Position numbers and translations under genes: made by a program. The notes below the pieces were generated by a model that had not been told where the DNA came from, ran no database searches, and saw only the letters and a program-made list of their open reading frames with translations. A stretch of 64,000 bases of DNA from Janthinobacterium agaricidamnosum (GTDB lineage Bacteria; Pseudomonadota; Gammaproteobacteria; Burkholderiales; Burkholderiaceae_D): positions 5,394,001 to 5,458,000 of the forward strand of contig NZ_CP033019.1 of assembly GCF_003667705.1 (NCBI RefSeq), in the 5' to 3' direction. Position 1 is the first letter of the stretch. The number at the start of each line of letters is the position of its first letter. This document shows positions 15,664-23,035 of this stretch, in pieces.

Positions 15664-15858
15664 ATGCCCGACCGTTCCGTACCTGTAGAAACATGCGATG
15701 AAGACCAAGACACGTTTGAACGTGTCCGAATACAGCAGGGCTTGGACACCATCGACCAGGCTATTGAGTGGTTGATTAAGGATAACGTACGAATCGGGAT
15801 TCGCAAGATGAGCGGCCGAGGCCGTGCCCTGTATCAAGTGAAAAGAAAGAACAAATGA
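15664..15858 (+). CDS. Small phage protein, unknown
   Basis: This 64-residue protein has an acidic N-terminal half (DEDQDTFERVRIQQGLDTIDQAIEWL) and a strongly basic C-terminus (SGRGRALYQVKRKNK). No domain is recognised. Its stop overlaps the start of the Ogr-like gene by 4 bp (ATGA), so the two are coupled. It may modulate the activator or simply be an early protein of the phage. Confidence 0.55.
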   Translation: MPDRSVPVETCDEDQDTFERVRIQQGLDTIDQAIEWLIKDNVRIGIRKMSGRGRALYQVKRKNK

Positions 15859-16118
15859 GAGTCATCGGCCTGCCCTGCCCGCATTGCGAATACACCGTCC
15901 GCGCCGTTAAAAGCCGCATGATGTCCGCCATGTTCAAGGAAATCACCTACATGTGCCAGAACCCCGAATGCGGGCACTCCTTCGTGGCAGGCCTGGAAGT
16001 ACTGCGCACTCTCTCGCTGTCCGCCATGCCCAAGCCGGATATTCGCATCCCGATGTCCCAGCATGCGCGCACAGCGGCCACCAGCCAACTGGCCCTGGAC
16101 CTGACTGCGGGGTGCTGA
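15855..16118 (+). CDS. ogr: Ogr/Delta-type zinc-finger late transcription activator
   Basis: This 87-residue protein has the Ogr/Delta signature: CPHC near residues 8-11, the basic stretch RAVKSRMMS, then a second Cys pair in YMCQNPECGHSF (about 34-45), giving a C-x2-C...C-x4-C zinc site. In P2 and P4, Ogr/Delta binds upstream of late promoters and contacts RNA polymerase alpha to turn on capsid and tail genes. Here it lies in the early operon rather than after D as in P2. The tail promoters of this prophage are its expected targets. Confidence 0.88.
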   Translation: MRVIGLPCPHCEYTVRAVKSRMMSAMFKEITYMCQNPECGHSFVAGLEVLRTLSLSAMPKPDIRIPMSQHARTAATSQLALDLTAGC

Positions 16119-16241
16119 TGAACGCCTTACCTATCCTCGCGCCGCCGTAACCCGGCCGCTGTAACTCCCCTCTTTTGCTGTGCCCTGCTGCGCTCCCTTT
16201 TGAGCGTGCGGGATTCGTTCAACCAAAAATAAGGAAATCCG

Positions 16242-16655
16242 ATGCAAAACAGTCTGCAAGCCGCCAGTGCGGCACCGTTGCGCCCGACCTGCGGCACGAA
16301 CTGCCCTACGCTTGCGCAATGCGTCATCCCGGTGGCGCCCACCTGCTTCCTGCTTCAGCCCGGCAGCGAGACGGACATCGGCGCATTAACCAACTATCTT
16401 CACGTCGTCGCCAATACATGCCACACGTTCGGCGCGCGCAATCTCACGTTTATCGTTAGCGATGAGTGGGCGCTACAACTGGCCGGCTTCTTTGATGCGG
16501 CAAACCAGCGCAAGCTAATTGGCGATCTGCCTATCGAAATTCGCTTCCTGTTTGCCAGCAATGACGGCGCTTTCGTTTGGGGAAGCTCTGAGCTTACGGC
16601 GCACTACCTGGCCAAGTATTTCGTCAAGCACTCCGTATCGCCAGAGGCCTGCTAA
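16242..16655 (+). CDS. Phage protein of unknown function
   Basis: This 137-residue protein has a well-placed ribosome site (TAAGGAAA). Residues about 45-130 alternate strands and helices (LTFIVSDEWALQLAGFFD, then LPIEIRFLFASNDGAFVWGSSELTAHYLAKYF), suggesting a compact alpha/beta domain. I recognise no family. The Cys-containing N-terminus (residues 17-35) is not a clear signal peptide. Position before the replication gene suggests an early function. It overlaps the next tiny ORF by one base. Confidence 0.55.
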   Translation: MQNSLQAASAAPLRPTCGTNCPTLAQCVIPVAPTCFLLQPGSETDIGALTNYLHVVANTCHTFGARNLTFIVSDEWALQLAGFFDAANQRKLIGDLPIEIRFLFASNDGAFVWGSSELTAHYLAKYFVKHSVSPEAC

Positions 16656-16753
16656 TGCTGCGCGCGCTCAAGTCCGTCGCCATCTGGCTGCTGTCGCTCC
16701 TGATAGTCATCACCCCTGCCGTGCTGCAGGCCATCGGCGCCATCAAGGACTGA
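16655..16753 (+). CDS. 32-residue single-helix membrane peptide
   Basis: The ATG overlaps the previous stop (TAATG). The product is basic at the N-terminus (MLRALKS), then a hydrophobic helix (VAIWLLSLLIVITPAVLQAIGAI), ending KD. This is a plausible inner-membrane micropeptide co-translated with its neighbour. The function is unknown; coding is supported only by coupling and composition. Confidence 0.4.
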   Translation: MLRALKSVAIWLLSLLIVITPAVLQAIGAIKD

Positions 16754-16756
16754 ACC

Positions 16757-17134
16757 ATGCCGGCGTCCCTTATCGACAATCACCTGTCGTTCCTGCCTGC
16801 GTCGGCCATCCTCGCCGCGCGCGACAAGGACGTGCCGACGCCCCCAGGGGCGCCGGAGGCACTGGCAGCCATCGCAGCGGCAAAAGCCAGCCTGGCCGAA
16901 CGGGCCAGCTTGCGCGCCATCGAGCAGCGGCGTGCCAGCGAGGCGCGCTTTATCGCCCAGGCCTGGGGATTGTCGCCGCGCGGCGCGCGCCGTTCCGTGC
17001 TGATTGCCGCCGGCCTGGACGCCGACCGCTGGGAATCGCCCATCCACTCCTTTACCGAGGAAGAGCGCATCGAGTTGCGCGCCGCCACCTCTGCCGCTAT
17101 CCGTGTGTACGAAAGACTGTTGAATGCAATCTAA
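16757..17134 (+). CDS. Phage protein of unknown function upstream of A
   Basis: This 125-residue Ala- and Arg-rich protein is mostly predicted helical, with a clear middle helix (EALAAIAAAKASLAERASLRAIEQRRASEARF in two parts). The following segment, WGLSPRGARRSVLIAAGLDADRW, could be a helix-turn-helix-like unit. It overlaps the start of the replication gene by 11 bp. A role in replication or its control is suggested only by this coupling. Confidence 0.5.
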   Translation: MPASLIDNHLSFLPASAILAARDKDVPTPPGAPEALAAIAAAKASLAERASLRAIEQRRASEARFIAQAWGLSPRGARRSVLIAAGLDADRWESPIHSFTEEERIELRAATSAAIRVYERLLNAI

Positions 17135-18962
17135 ACAAATCCTGCTGCCTGCTCCGCAACGCCACGAAGCCTTCTTGCGATCCGCCCAGTTCGCACCAGA
17201 GCTGGCCAGCATTCCATACAAATGGCGCAACCGCGTCATCACGGCCGCCCTGGCCAAGATGGCCTGGTCGTCCTGGCACAAAGTCTATGAATCCATCGCC
17301 ACCAGCTTTGTGCGCGAGTTTGCCGAGCAGTACGTGCCGGCCGGCGTTGACCTGTCGCAGAGCGACCCTGATATCGTGGCCACTGCTGAGCGCGCGGCTG
17401 CTGGTGTGGTCAAGGCGCTCTGGTCGGCCACATCGGAAGCGCACGCCCTGCAGATCATGGCGGACGAATGCACCTCTTACGGCATCAAACTGCCAGAGTT
17501 CGAAAAGCAGGCCGACACCATCGCCCGCCTGGTCGATGCCCGCTGGTGGCGCCGCCAACTGCGCAAGAAGGTCAAGCGCGCTTTCGAGGCAGGCAATATC
17601 CGCCTGGGCTATGTGAAATATAGCGGCGAACCCTACGCCAGCAACGATGCCGTGCTATCGCGCCTGGCGCAGAACCGCCGCAACGCGGCAGCGCTAGCGG
17701 CCACTCTGGTGCAGAACGAAAACGGCCAGCAATTCAGCATCGCCGAGCTGGCTGAGAAAACGACTGCCAACAAGGCCATCCGGCGCGGCGAACTGATGCT
17801 GCGCATCAACGGCTTTGAGCAGATTGCCCGCGAACGCGGCGACCAGGGCATCTTTATCACCTGGACGTGCCCATCGCGCTTTCACGCCATGCAGCACAGT
17901 GGCAAGCCAAACGACAAGTTCGATGGCTCCACACCGCGCGAAGCGAATGCCTACTTGGGCAAGATGACGTCGCTTTGCCGCTCCGCGCTGGCGCGTCGGG
18001 GTATTGGCCTGTACGGCTTTCGCATCGCCGAGCCGCATCACGACGGCTGTCCGCATTGGCATCTGCTGCTGTTCGTGCGCCCCACCGCGAAATACAAGAC
18101 AGCCCACCTGCAGGACGTGGCCGGCCGCGCCATCCGCATCATGAAGCGCTACGCATGGCGCGTGGACCGTGGCGAGCCGGGCGCCTTCGCGCGCCGCCTG
18201 GACGTGAAGCGCATCGACTGGGCCAAGGGCAGCGCCGCCGGCTACATCGCCAAGTACGTGGCAAAGAACATCGACGGCGTGGCCGAGCACAAGACGAAAG
18301 AGGGCTATGTCGTCACGGCCGACACCGAAGGCGATGTCGAGCTGACGCCATCGGCGCGCGTCGAGTCCTGGGCCGCGTGCTGGGGCATCCGCCAATTCCA
18401 GCAATGGGGCGGCGCTCCCGTCACCGTGTGGCGCGAACTGCGCCGCATCGAGGAAAGCATGCTCAATGAAGCGCCGGCCGCCATGCGCCGCGCCTGGGAC
18501 GCCGTGCAAAAGATCGACGGCGAAAAGCGCGCCTGCTGGGCCGAATACCTGCGCGCCCAGGGCGGCGCCCTGGTGCCACGCAAGGAACTGGTCGTCACCC
18601 TGGCCAAGGACGAAAAGACCGTCATAGGCCGCTATGGCGAAACGCTGCGCACCACGCCCTACGGCGTGCGCTGCAGCGATCTGATCGGCGTGGTCTTCAA
18701 GTCCGTGCGCCATACGTGGACGCCGGTACAGGCCACAGGCGGACGCGGGGTGGCTGTTGGGGTTGCCGTTCCTCGGACTCGTGTAAATAACTGTACGCAC
18801 CCCGACCGCCATGCCCCGGCCACGCCGCCAGAGGCACCCGCGCCGAACCTTTCCGACGAGGCAAAAAGAGCACTGATTGCCGCCTGGGCGGCCGTCAACG
18901 CCTGCCCCTATCCCCGGCTGATCGTCCCCGACAACCCACCCCATGAAGGAAATGGCACATGA
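17124..18962 (+). CDS. A: Replication endonuclease A (HUH rolling-circle initiator, P2 GpA)
   Basis: This 612-residue protein nicks the phage origin and attaches to the 5' end to start rolling-circle replication. The HUH metal motif is PHWHLL (His311 and His313), and the catalytic tyrosine pair is in YIAKYVAKN (Tyr374 and Tyr378, spaced YxxxY as in P2 A). The N-terminal 200 residues are less conserved. P2 origin sites lie inside the A gene, so the nick site is probably here too, but I cannot locate it by eye. The stop overlaps the next small gene (ATGA). Confidence 0.93.
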   Translation: MQSKQILLPAPQRHEAFLRSAQFAPELASIPYKWRNRVITAALAKMAWSSWHKVYESIATSFVREFAEQYVPAGVDLSQSDPDIVATAERAAAGVVKALWSATSEAHALQIMADECTSYGIKLPEFEKQADTIARLVDARWWRRQLRKKVKRAFEAGNIRLGYVKYSGEPYASNDAVLSRLAQNRRNAAALAATLVQNENGQQFSIAELAEKTTANKAIRRGELMLRINGFEQIARERGDQGIFITWTCPSRFHAMQHSGKPNDKFDGSTPREANAYLGKMTSLCRSALARRGIGLYGFRIAEPHHDGCPHWHLLLFVRPTAKYKTAHLQDVAGRAIRIMKRYAWRVDRGEPGAFARRLDVKRIDWAKGSAAGYIAKYVAKNIDGVAEHKTKEGYVVTADTEGDVELTPSARVESWAACWGIRQFQQWGGAPVTVWRELRRIEESMLNEAPAAMRRAWDAVQKIDGEKRACWAEYLRAQGGALVPRKELVVTLAKDEKTVIGRYGETLRTTPYGVRCSDLIGVVFKSVRHTWTPVQATGGRGVAVGVAVPRTRVNNCTHPDRHAPATPPEAPAPNLSDEAKRALIAAWAAVNACPYPRLIVPDNPPHEGNGT

Positions 18963-19111
18963 GCACCTATGCCGTGATCGTTCGCACGCAAACCGAACGC
19001 TTTGAATACGCCGCGATTGCCGCTTCCAGCGGCGACGCGATCCAGGCCGCCCTCGACCACTTCGGCGTGTGCGGCGTTACCGCCAAACTGAAAGGAGCAC
19101 CGCAATGCTGA
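18959..19111 (+). CDS. 50-residue phage protein, unknown
   Basis: It starts at an ATG overlapping the A stop. The product MSTYAVIVRTQTERFEYAAI continues with ASSGDAIQAALDHFGVCG, a pattern of strand, strand, helix common to tiny early phage proteins of unknown role. Overlap with both neighbours (4 bp with A, 7 bp with the next gene) supports real coding. Confidence 0.6.
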   Translation: MSTYAVIVRTQTERFEYAAIAASSGDAIQAALDHFGVCGVTAKLKGAPQC

Positions 19112-19344
19112 ACACCCTGACCAATTCGCCGCGGCAAATCGCCCTGGGCGACCGCGTGACATTCGATACCGATGAAGGCTACCAAGCCGGCACCGTCAAC
19201 GACCTGCGCCGCGATGTCGGCAATGGCGAGCTGCATGCGTGGGTGGAGCTGGACCACCAGTGGCCGGGCATGTTCCGCGCCGTGCCGCTGGGCGCCATCG
19301 AGGCGGTCAAGAAGGCAATCGCGCCCGTGGGGTGCCCAGCATGA
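19105..19344 (+). CDS. 79-residue phage protein, small beta-barrel-like
   Basis: The start is ATG 19105, preceded by AAAGGAG. The sequence LGDRVTFDTDEGYQAGTVNDLRR, then HAWVELDHQWPGMFRAVPL, looks like a small SH3/KOW-type barrel with alternating strands. No specific family is recognised. It overlaps both neighbours by a few bases, so it belongs to the A-to-integrase operon. Confidence 0.55.
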   Translation: MLNTLTNSPRQIALGDRVTFDTDEGYQAGTVNDLRRDVGNGELHAWVELDHQWPGMFRAVPLGAIEAVKKAIAPVGCPA

Positions 19345-19955
19345 CGGCGGAACGCTCAGTACCGGCCGTGGCGGCCTTGTTCGTGCGCGCCAATTCGATC
19401 TACAAGACCATGCCGGCTGTTGACGCCTGGGATGCGGAACGCGACGCCCGCGCCTGGCCAGGTGGTGTGCCGGTGGTGGCGCATCCGCCTTGCCGTTCCT
19501 GGGGCACGCTGCGCCACCTGGCCAGGCCGCGCCCGGACGAAAAGGAACTCGCGGTGTGGGCCGTCGCCCAGGTGCGCAAGTTCGGCGGCGTGCTCGAGCA
19601 CCCGAAGCGCTCGACCCTTTGGCCTCATTGCGGCTTGCCAGCGATCGGCGAGCGGGACAAATTTGGCGGCTGGACGCTGCCGATTTTCCAAAGCTCGTTT
19701 GGCCACCGCGCGGAAAAGGCCACCTTGCTGTACATCGTCGGCTGTGCGCCCGCTCAAATACCAGCTATGCCCATCGTCCTGGGCGACGCGTCGCATGTGA
19801 TCGCCCCGTCCGGCCGCAACCGCGCCGGCGAGCGGCGCCGGAAAGGAGATCCGGGCTGGCGGCCGGAATGCGGCAAGGCGGAACGCGAGCATACGCCGCC
19901 CGAGCTGGCGCATTGGCTGGTGGCCCTGGCTCAACGCTGCGCGGTGCAAGCATAA
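19341..19955 (+). CDS. Conserved phage protein with PPC motif, function unknown
   Basis: This 204-residue protein starts at ATG 19341, overlapping the previous stop. Its segments LFVRANSIYKTMPAVDAWDAERDAR, VVAHPPCRSWGTLRHLA, GGVLEHPKRSTLW and KAEREHTPPELAHWLV recur in a well-conserved family seen in many phages of beta- and gammaproteobacteria, always without an assigned role. The HPPCRSWG stretch recalls the PPC loop of cytosine-C5 methyltransferases, but no SAM-binding glycine motif is apparent, so methyltransferase activity should not be assumed. Confidence 0.65.
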   Translation: MTAERSVPAVAALFVRANSIYKTMPAVDAWDAERDARAWPGGVPVVAHPPCRSWGTLRHLARPRPDEKELAVWAVAQVRKFGGVLEHPKRSTLWPHCGLPAIGERDKFGGWTLPIFQSSFGHRAEKATLLYIVGCAPAQIPAMPIVLGDASHVIAPSGRNRAGERRRKGDPGWRPECGKAEREHTPPELAHWLVALAQRCAVQA

Positions 19956-19965
19956 GGAAATCCAT

Positions 19966-20190
19966 ATGAGCACGTTCCTGTCCATGGATGAGATCTGCGC
20001 CCTGACCGGCCGGAAGATGAAAACGAAGCAAATTGAGGCGCTGCGGAAGATGGGCCTCCCCTTTTGGGTCAACGCCATCGGGCGGCCGGTTGTCGCGGTC
20101 GCTGCAGTTGAGGGGCGCAAGGAAGCGCCACGGGAAAAAACATGGGTAATGCCAAGGATCAATAAAAATGGGTCGACGAAACACACGTAA
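19966..20190 (+). CDS. DUF4224-type small protein, excisionase-like position
   Basis: This 74-residue protein begins MSTFLSMDEICALTGRKMKTKQIEALRKMGLPF, the DUF4224 pattern (a winged-helix/MerR-like turn starting L-x-x-x-E-x-x-x-LTG-x-K). Such genes are commonly found just before phage integrases and are thought to act as directionality factors; that role is inferred. The ribosome site is AAGGAAA. It overlaps the integrase start by 23 bp. Confidence 0.75.
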   Translation: MSTFLSMDEICALTGRKMKTKQIEALRKMGLPFWVNAIGRPVVAVAAVEGRKEAPREKTWVMPRINKNGSTKHT

Positions 20191-21199
20191 TTTGAATATG
20201 CCGCCGTGCATGCACCCGCGCACGCAGCGCAGCGGCAAGGTGTATTACTACATGTACACCAAGGACAAGCCGCGCAAGGAAATTCCACTTGGGCCCGACT
20301 TCATCCTGGCGCTGAAAAAATATGCTGAACTGAACATCGTGGTGGAGGTCATCGCCAACGCGACGTTCTCCGATGTCGAGAAGCGCTATCTGGTCGAGGC
20401 GGTGCCCAAGCTTGCCGCCAGCTCAGCCCGCATGTACCGCTCCGACATCAAGCACTTGCTGGCGGCATTTTCCGAGGCGCCGCTTGCGCAGATCAAGCCG
20501 ATGCACATACGCCAGTTCCTGGACGATCGTGCAGACAAACCAACCACGGCGAATCGCTGCAAGCGCGTGTTTTCGACCATGTGGAACCATGCGCGCGGCT
20601 GGGGCTATACCGACCTGCCAAACCCATGCGAGGGCATACAGGGCCACTCCCTGCCCAAGCGCACCGTGTACATCACAGATGCAGTATTCGAGGCGGTATG
20701 GGGGCATGCGGGCGCCCCTTTGCGCGACGCCATGGATCTTGCCTACCTGACTGGCCAGCGGCCTGCCGACGCGTTGAAGATGACCGAAAGCGACATCATC
20801 GGTGGCTACCTGGTCGTAACACAAGAGAAAACCAAACAGCCCTTGCGCATCAAGGTTGTCGGCGAACTCGCCGCCTTGATTGAGCGCATCAAGGCACGCA
20901 AGGCGACACGCAGCATCGTCACTGCCGCGTTGCTGGTGAATGCCCACGGCAAGCGCCTGACGGGTCCGGCGCTGCGCTCGCAATTCGATGCAGCGAAAAA
21001 GCTGGCTGCCGAAAAGAATCCCGAATTGCTACCGGAGATCAAAAAATTCTGGTTCTATGACCTCCGCGCAAAAGCCGCCGACGACACCTCGGACCAACAC
21101 GGAGACCAGGCGGCCAGCGATCTTTTAGGGCACGATAGCGTGAGGACCACGCAACGGCATTACCTGCGACGCGGGAAGATCGTCGAGCCGACGCGGTAA
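20168..21199 (+). CDS. int: Tyrosine-family phage integrase
   Basis: This 343-residue site-specific recombinase has an arm-binding N-terminus (about 1-65), a core-binding SAM-like domain (about 70-155) and a catalytic domain with Arg198 (TGQRPADAL), Lys221 or Lys223, YDLR with Arg300 (the usual His is Tyr297), GHDS with His322 and the nucleophile Tyr332 (RHYLRRG). It should recombine the phage attachment site with the chromosomal one, probably in the tRNA-Gly gene to its right. It is convergent with the Fic gene 18 bp downstream, so this pair shares a very short terminator-less junction. Confidence 0.93.
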   Translation: MGRRNTRNLNMPPCMHPRTQRSGKVYYYMYTKDKPRKEIPLGPDFILALKKYAELNIVVEVIANATFSDVEKRYLVEAVPKLAASSARMYRSDIKHLLAAFSEAPLAQIKPMHIRQFLDDRADKPTTANRCKRVFSTMWNHARGWGYTDLPNPCEGIQGHSLPKRTVYITDAVFEAVWGHAGAPLRDAMDLAYLTGQRPADALKMTESDIIGGYLVVTQEKTKQPLRIKVVGELAALIERIKARKATRSIVTAALLVNAHGKRLTGPALRSQFDAAKKLAAEKNPELLPEIKKFWFYDLRAKAADDTSDQHGDQAASDLLGHDSVRTTQRHYLRRGKIVEPTR

Positions 21200-21217
21200 G
21201 CCGCGTTGCATGCCTGC

Positions 21218-22375
21218 TTACGCAGGGCCAAGCAAGGATGCGGAGATGAAGCCCTCGTTCGACAGCGCGTTGATGGCCCCGCGAAGCAGGTAGTTATTCG
21301 TAAAGCACATCGTGTACTGGCGTGCGCCAGGCTTAATGGGCTGCAACATCTTACCCTCCACCAGGCGCCTGATCTGGTAGGTGCGCTGAGCTGGATTTAG
21401 CCCAGGCATCACCTTGGCCAGATCGCCAGATTTTGCGGTGCCCAGCTTTACCACCTCAAGCAAAATCGCCTGCTCCTCATGCGTAATCAATTGCCGCTGG
21501 ACCGAATAGGCAAGCGCGGGAATCAGGATTTTTTCCTTCAAGAAAGTGTAGTCGGTCAGCCGGTCCACTTTTTGCAGTTCATCCAGGATGCCTTGCAAAA
21601 CGTAAGTGCACCAGCGATCCAGGCTTTCATCTGTTCCCTTGTCCGCGCATGAAAGCATCGCATAGTAGCGCTCACGGTCATTGCAAAAAACAGCGGTCGG
21701 GTTCAACACCCGTCCGCCGGTCTTGACGTTGAAGCCGTACTTGATCAGGAGAGCATAGGTCATCAAACGCACGACGCGCCCATTGCCATTGCTAAAGGGA
21801 TGGACCCAACCAAAACGATGGTGTGCCAAGGCAACCTTGATCAAGGCATACTTGGGAGGATCATCTCGATTGATGAACCCCATCAGCTCTTCCATGTAAC
21901 CAGGTACAAGGACAGGATCTGGCGGAAGGTGGTCTGACTTCGCAATGCGGACCGCTCCCGTTCGATATGCGCCAGGCGTGCGGTCGCCCTCTCTCTCCAG
22001 GTCATGCACTGCCAGCGCGTGCAGCTCCCGGATGAAGTGTTCCGAGACCGCAGAATTCGGCGTCACCACATCCTCGATATATTGCATCGCCTTTTCGATG
22101 TTGGAGATCTCGCGCACCTGGTCGCTATCGTTCGTGCCCCCTTCCACCGAAGTCTCGACGTAGTCTGCAAGAGTCGTATGGTTGCCCTCGATTCGCGCAG
22201 ACCCGAGGCTTTCCAGCATGTGGAAAATATGCTTGAGCTGGAAGAAGGTTGACGCGGGCGTTGTGCCCCCAAGTTGCAATCGCCGCAAGTGTTCCAGTTC
22301 CGTGAGAACATCGACAAGTGGTGAGTCGAACGACGGATTTAAAAGTTTCAGGTCAAAGTGTTGGAAGTCTGGCAT
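21218..22375 (-). CDS. Fic-domain protein with inhibitory motif and winged-helix C-terminus
   Basis: This 385-residue protein has a Fic core with the active-site loop [12 protein letters not shown] (192-203). It also has the autoinhibitory SxxxEGN motif at 59-65 (SARIEGN), placing it in the class with an N-terminal inhibitory helix. The C-terminal 100 residues look like a winged helix ([28 protein letters not shown]). Fic enzymes usually AMPylate Ser/Thr/Tyr of target proteins; the canonical loop is HPFx(D/E)GNGR, and here Asn196 replaces the metal-binding acid, so the chemistry may differ. It lies between the integrase and tRNA-Gly and is probably prophage cargo, possibly with a toxin-like or regulatory role. 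Confidence 0.9.
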   Translation of the reverse strand: MPDFQHFDLKLLNPSFDSPLVDVLTELEHLRRLQLGGTTPASTFFQLKHIFHMLESLGSARIEGNHTTLADYVETSVEGGTNDSDQVREISNIEKAMQYIEDVVTPNSAVSEHFIRELHALAVHDLEREGDRTPGAYRTGAVRIAKSDHLPPDPVLVPGYMEELMGFINRDDPPKYALIKVALAHHRFGWVHPFSNGNGRVVRLMTYALLIKYGFNVKTGGRVLNPTAVFCNDRERYYAMLSCADKGTDESLDRWCTYVLQGILDELQKVDRLTDYTFLKEKILIPALAYSVQRQLITHEEQAILLEVVKLGTAKSGDLAKVMPGLNPAQRTYQIRRLVEGKMLQPIKPGARQYTMCFTNNYLLRGAINALSNEGFISASLLGPA

Positions 22376-22685
22376 AGCGATCCTGCTTTTCTTAAATGGC
22401 GCAAAAGATTAAGTTGAATTTTCAAGATAATACACCTAAAAATCATATACTTACGCGTCATCGCTGAATATCACATATGTAATAATCCAAACTCACAAGT
22501 CAAGACATCTAAAATTCCGGGTAGGATTGTGGCTTTTAATGCAAGTTTCTCATCCGCGAACAGATGGAGAAATTGCTTATACAACAATTGAAATGAGTGA
22601 AATTTATTGCACAAACGGCAATCCAACCATGGCCCTGAAAAGCTCGCCTGAGCGCCTTTTGTGGAGCAATTTTTGCTTTGTGGAG
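22376..22685. other. AT-rich gap between the Fic gene and the tRNA
   Basis: I see no supported gene in this stretch. The part next to 22375 should contain the Fic promoter. The plus-strand frame from 22527 lacks a ribosome site and runs into the terminator. The octamer TGTGGAGC occurs twice, near 22660 and 22680. This spacer probably includes the prophage end. Confidence 0.45.
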
Positions 22686-22712
22686 CGGCGAAAACAGTTT
22701 TTCGCCGTTTTT
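22686..22712 (+). terminator. Rho-independent terminator-like hairpin beside tRNA-Gly
   Basis: CGGCGAAAA (22686-22694) pairs with TTTTCGCCG (22699-22707) around a 4-base loop, followed by five T on the plus strand. On the minus strand the same stem starts 9 bp after the tRNA 3' end, so it may also end the tRNA transcript, though without a T-run there. Confidence 0.65.
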
Positions 22713-22715
22713 CAT

Positions 22716-22789
22716 TGGAGCGGGTGAAGGGAATCGAACCCTCGTCGTAAGCTTGGGAAGCTTCTGCTCTACCATTGAGCTACACCCGC
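22716..22789 (-). tRNA. glyU-like: tRNA-Gly (CCC), CCA encoded
   Basis: Read on the minus strand, the 74-nt gene folds into a full cloverleaf. The acceptor GCGGGTG (5') pairs with CACCCGC, followed by T and encoded CCA. The D stem is GCTC/GAGC, the anticodon loop TTCCCAA (anticodon CCC), and the T arm GAGGG-TTCGATT-CCCTT. The outermost anticodon-stem pair is a G-A mismatch. The 3' half faces the prophage and is the probable integration site. Confidence 0.96.
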
Positions 22790-23035
22790 GAAGCCTGCAT
22801 TTTACGCGGGATGGCGAGTACTTGGCAAATTTGTGAAGTGCCGCGCATGGCTGCGACGTCCTCTTCAGGACCTGGACCATATGGCAAACATGGATATCGT
22901 TTTCAACGATCAGGTCTTTGGACTTCCGGTAGTTGACCAGCATTCTGTCGGCTCCGCCTGAGCAGCTCGGGACCTGGCTTGCCCCGCTAGTTCAGCTTTA
23001 CAACGGCAATTGTTTCTCTTACATGTTTTATATCC
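22790..23035. other. Spacer between tRNA-Gly and rfbD, no gene seen
   Basis: These 246 bp contain two short hairpins (GTCCT-cttc-AGGAC near 22858 and ATCGTT-ttc-AACGAT near 22900) but no credible open frame on either strand. Frames that cross the tRNA translate its complement and are artefacts. The tRNA promoter must lie here on the minus strand. Confidence 0.5.

Larger units (their letters stand above)
1..22789. mobile_element. P2-like prophage (right part; left end outside window)
   Basis: Tail genes in the order R-S-V-W-J-I-H-FI-FII-E-T-U-D, an Ogr-type activator, an HUH replication endonuclease of the P2 A family and a tyrosine integrase identify a P2-like temperate phage genome. Head, packaging and lysis genes and the left attachment site are not in the window. 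The right border is inferred to lie in the 3' part of tRNA-Gly (22716-22789), because the integrase region abuts it and the tRNA 3' end points into the prophage. The exact junction cannot be placed without the left copy. All essential tail genes look intact, so the prophage may be functional. Confidence 0.9.

Noticed and set aside
22527..22727. Plus-strand 66-residue frame before the tRNA
   Set aside because: No ribosome site, atypical composition, and it runs through the terminator hairpin into the tRNA.
22536..22943. Minus-strand 135-residue frame across the tRNA
   Set aside because: It translates the tRNA-Gly gene (the familiar GCSSMVEQ-type artefact) and has no ribosome site.
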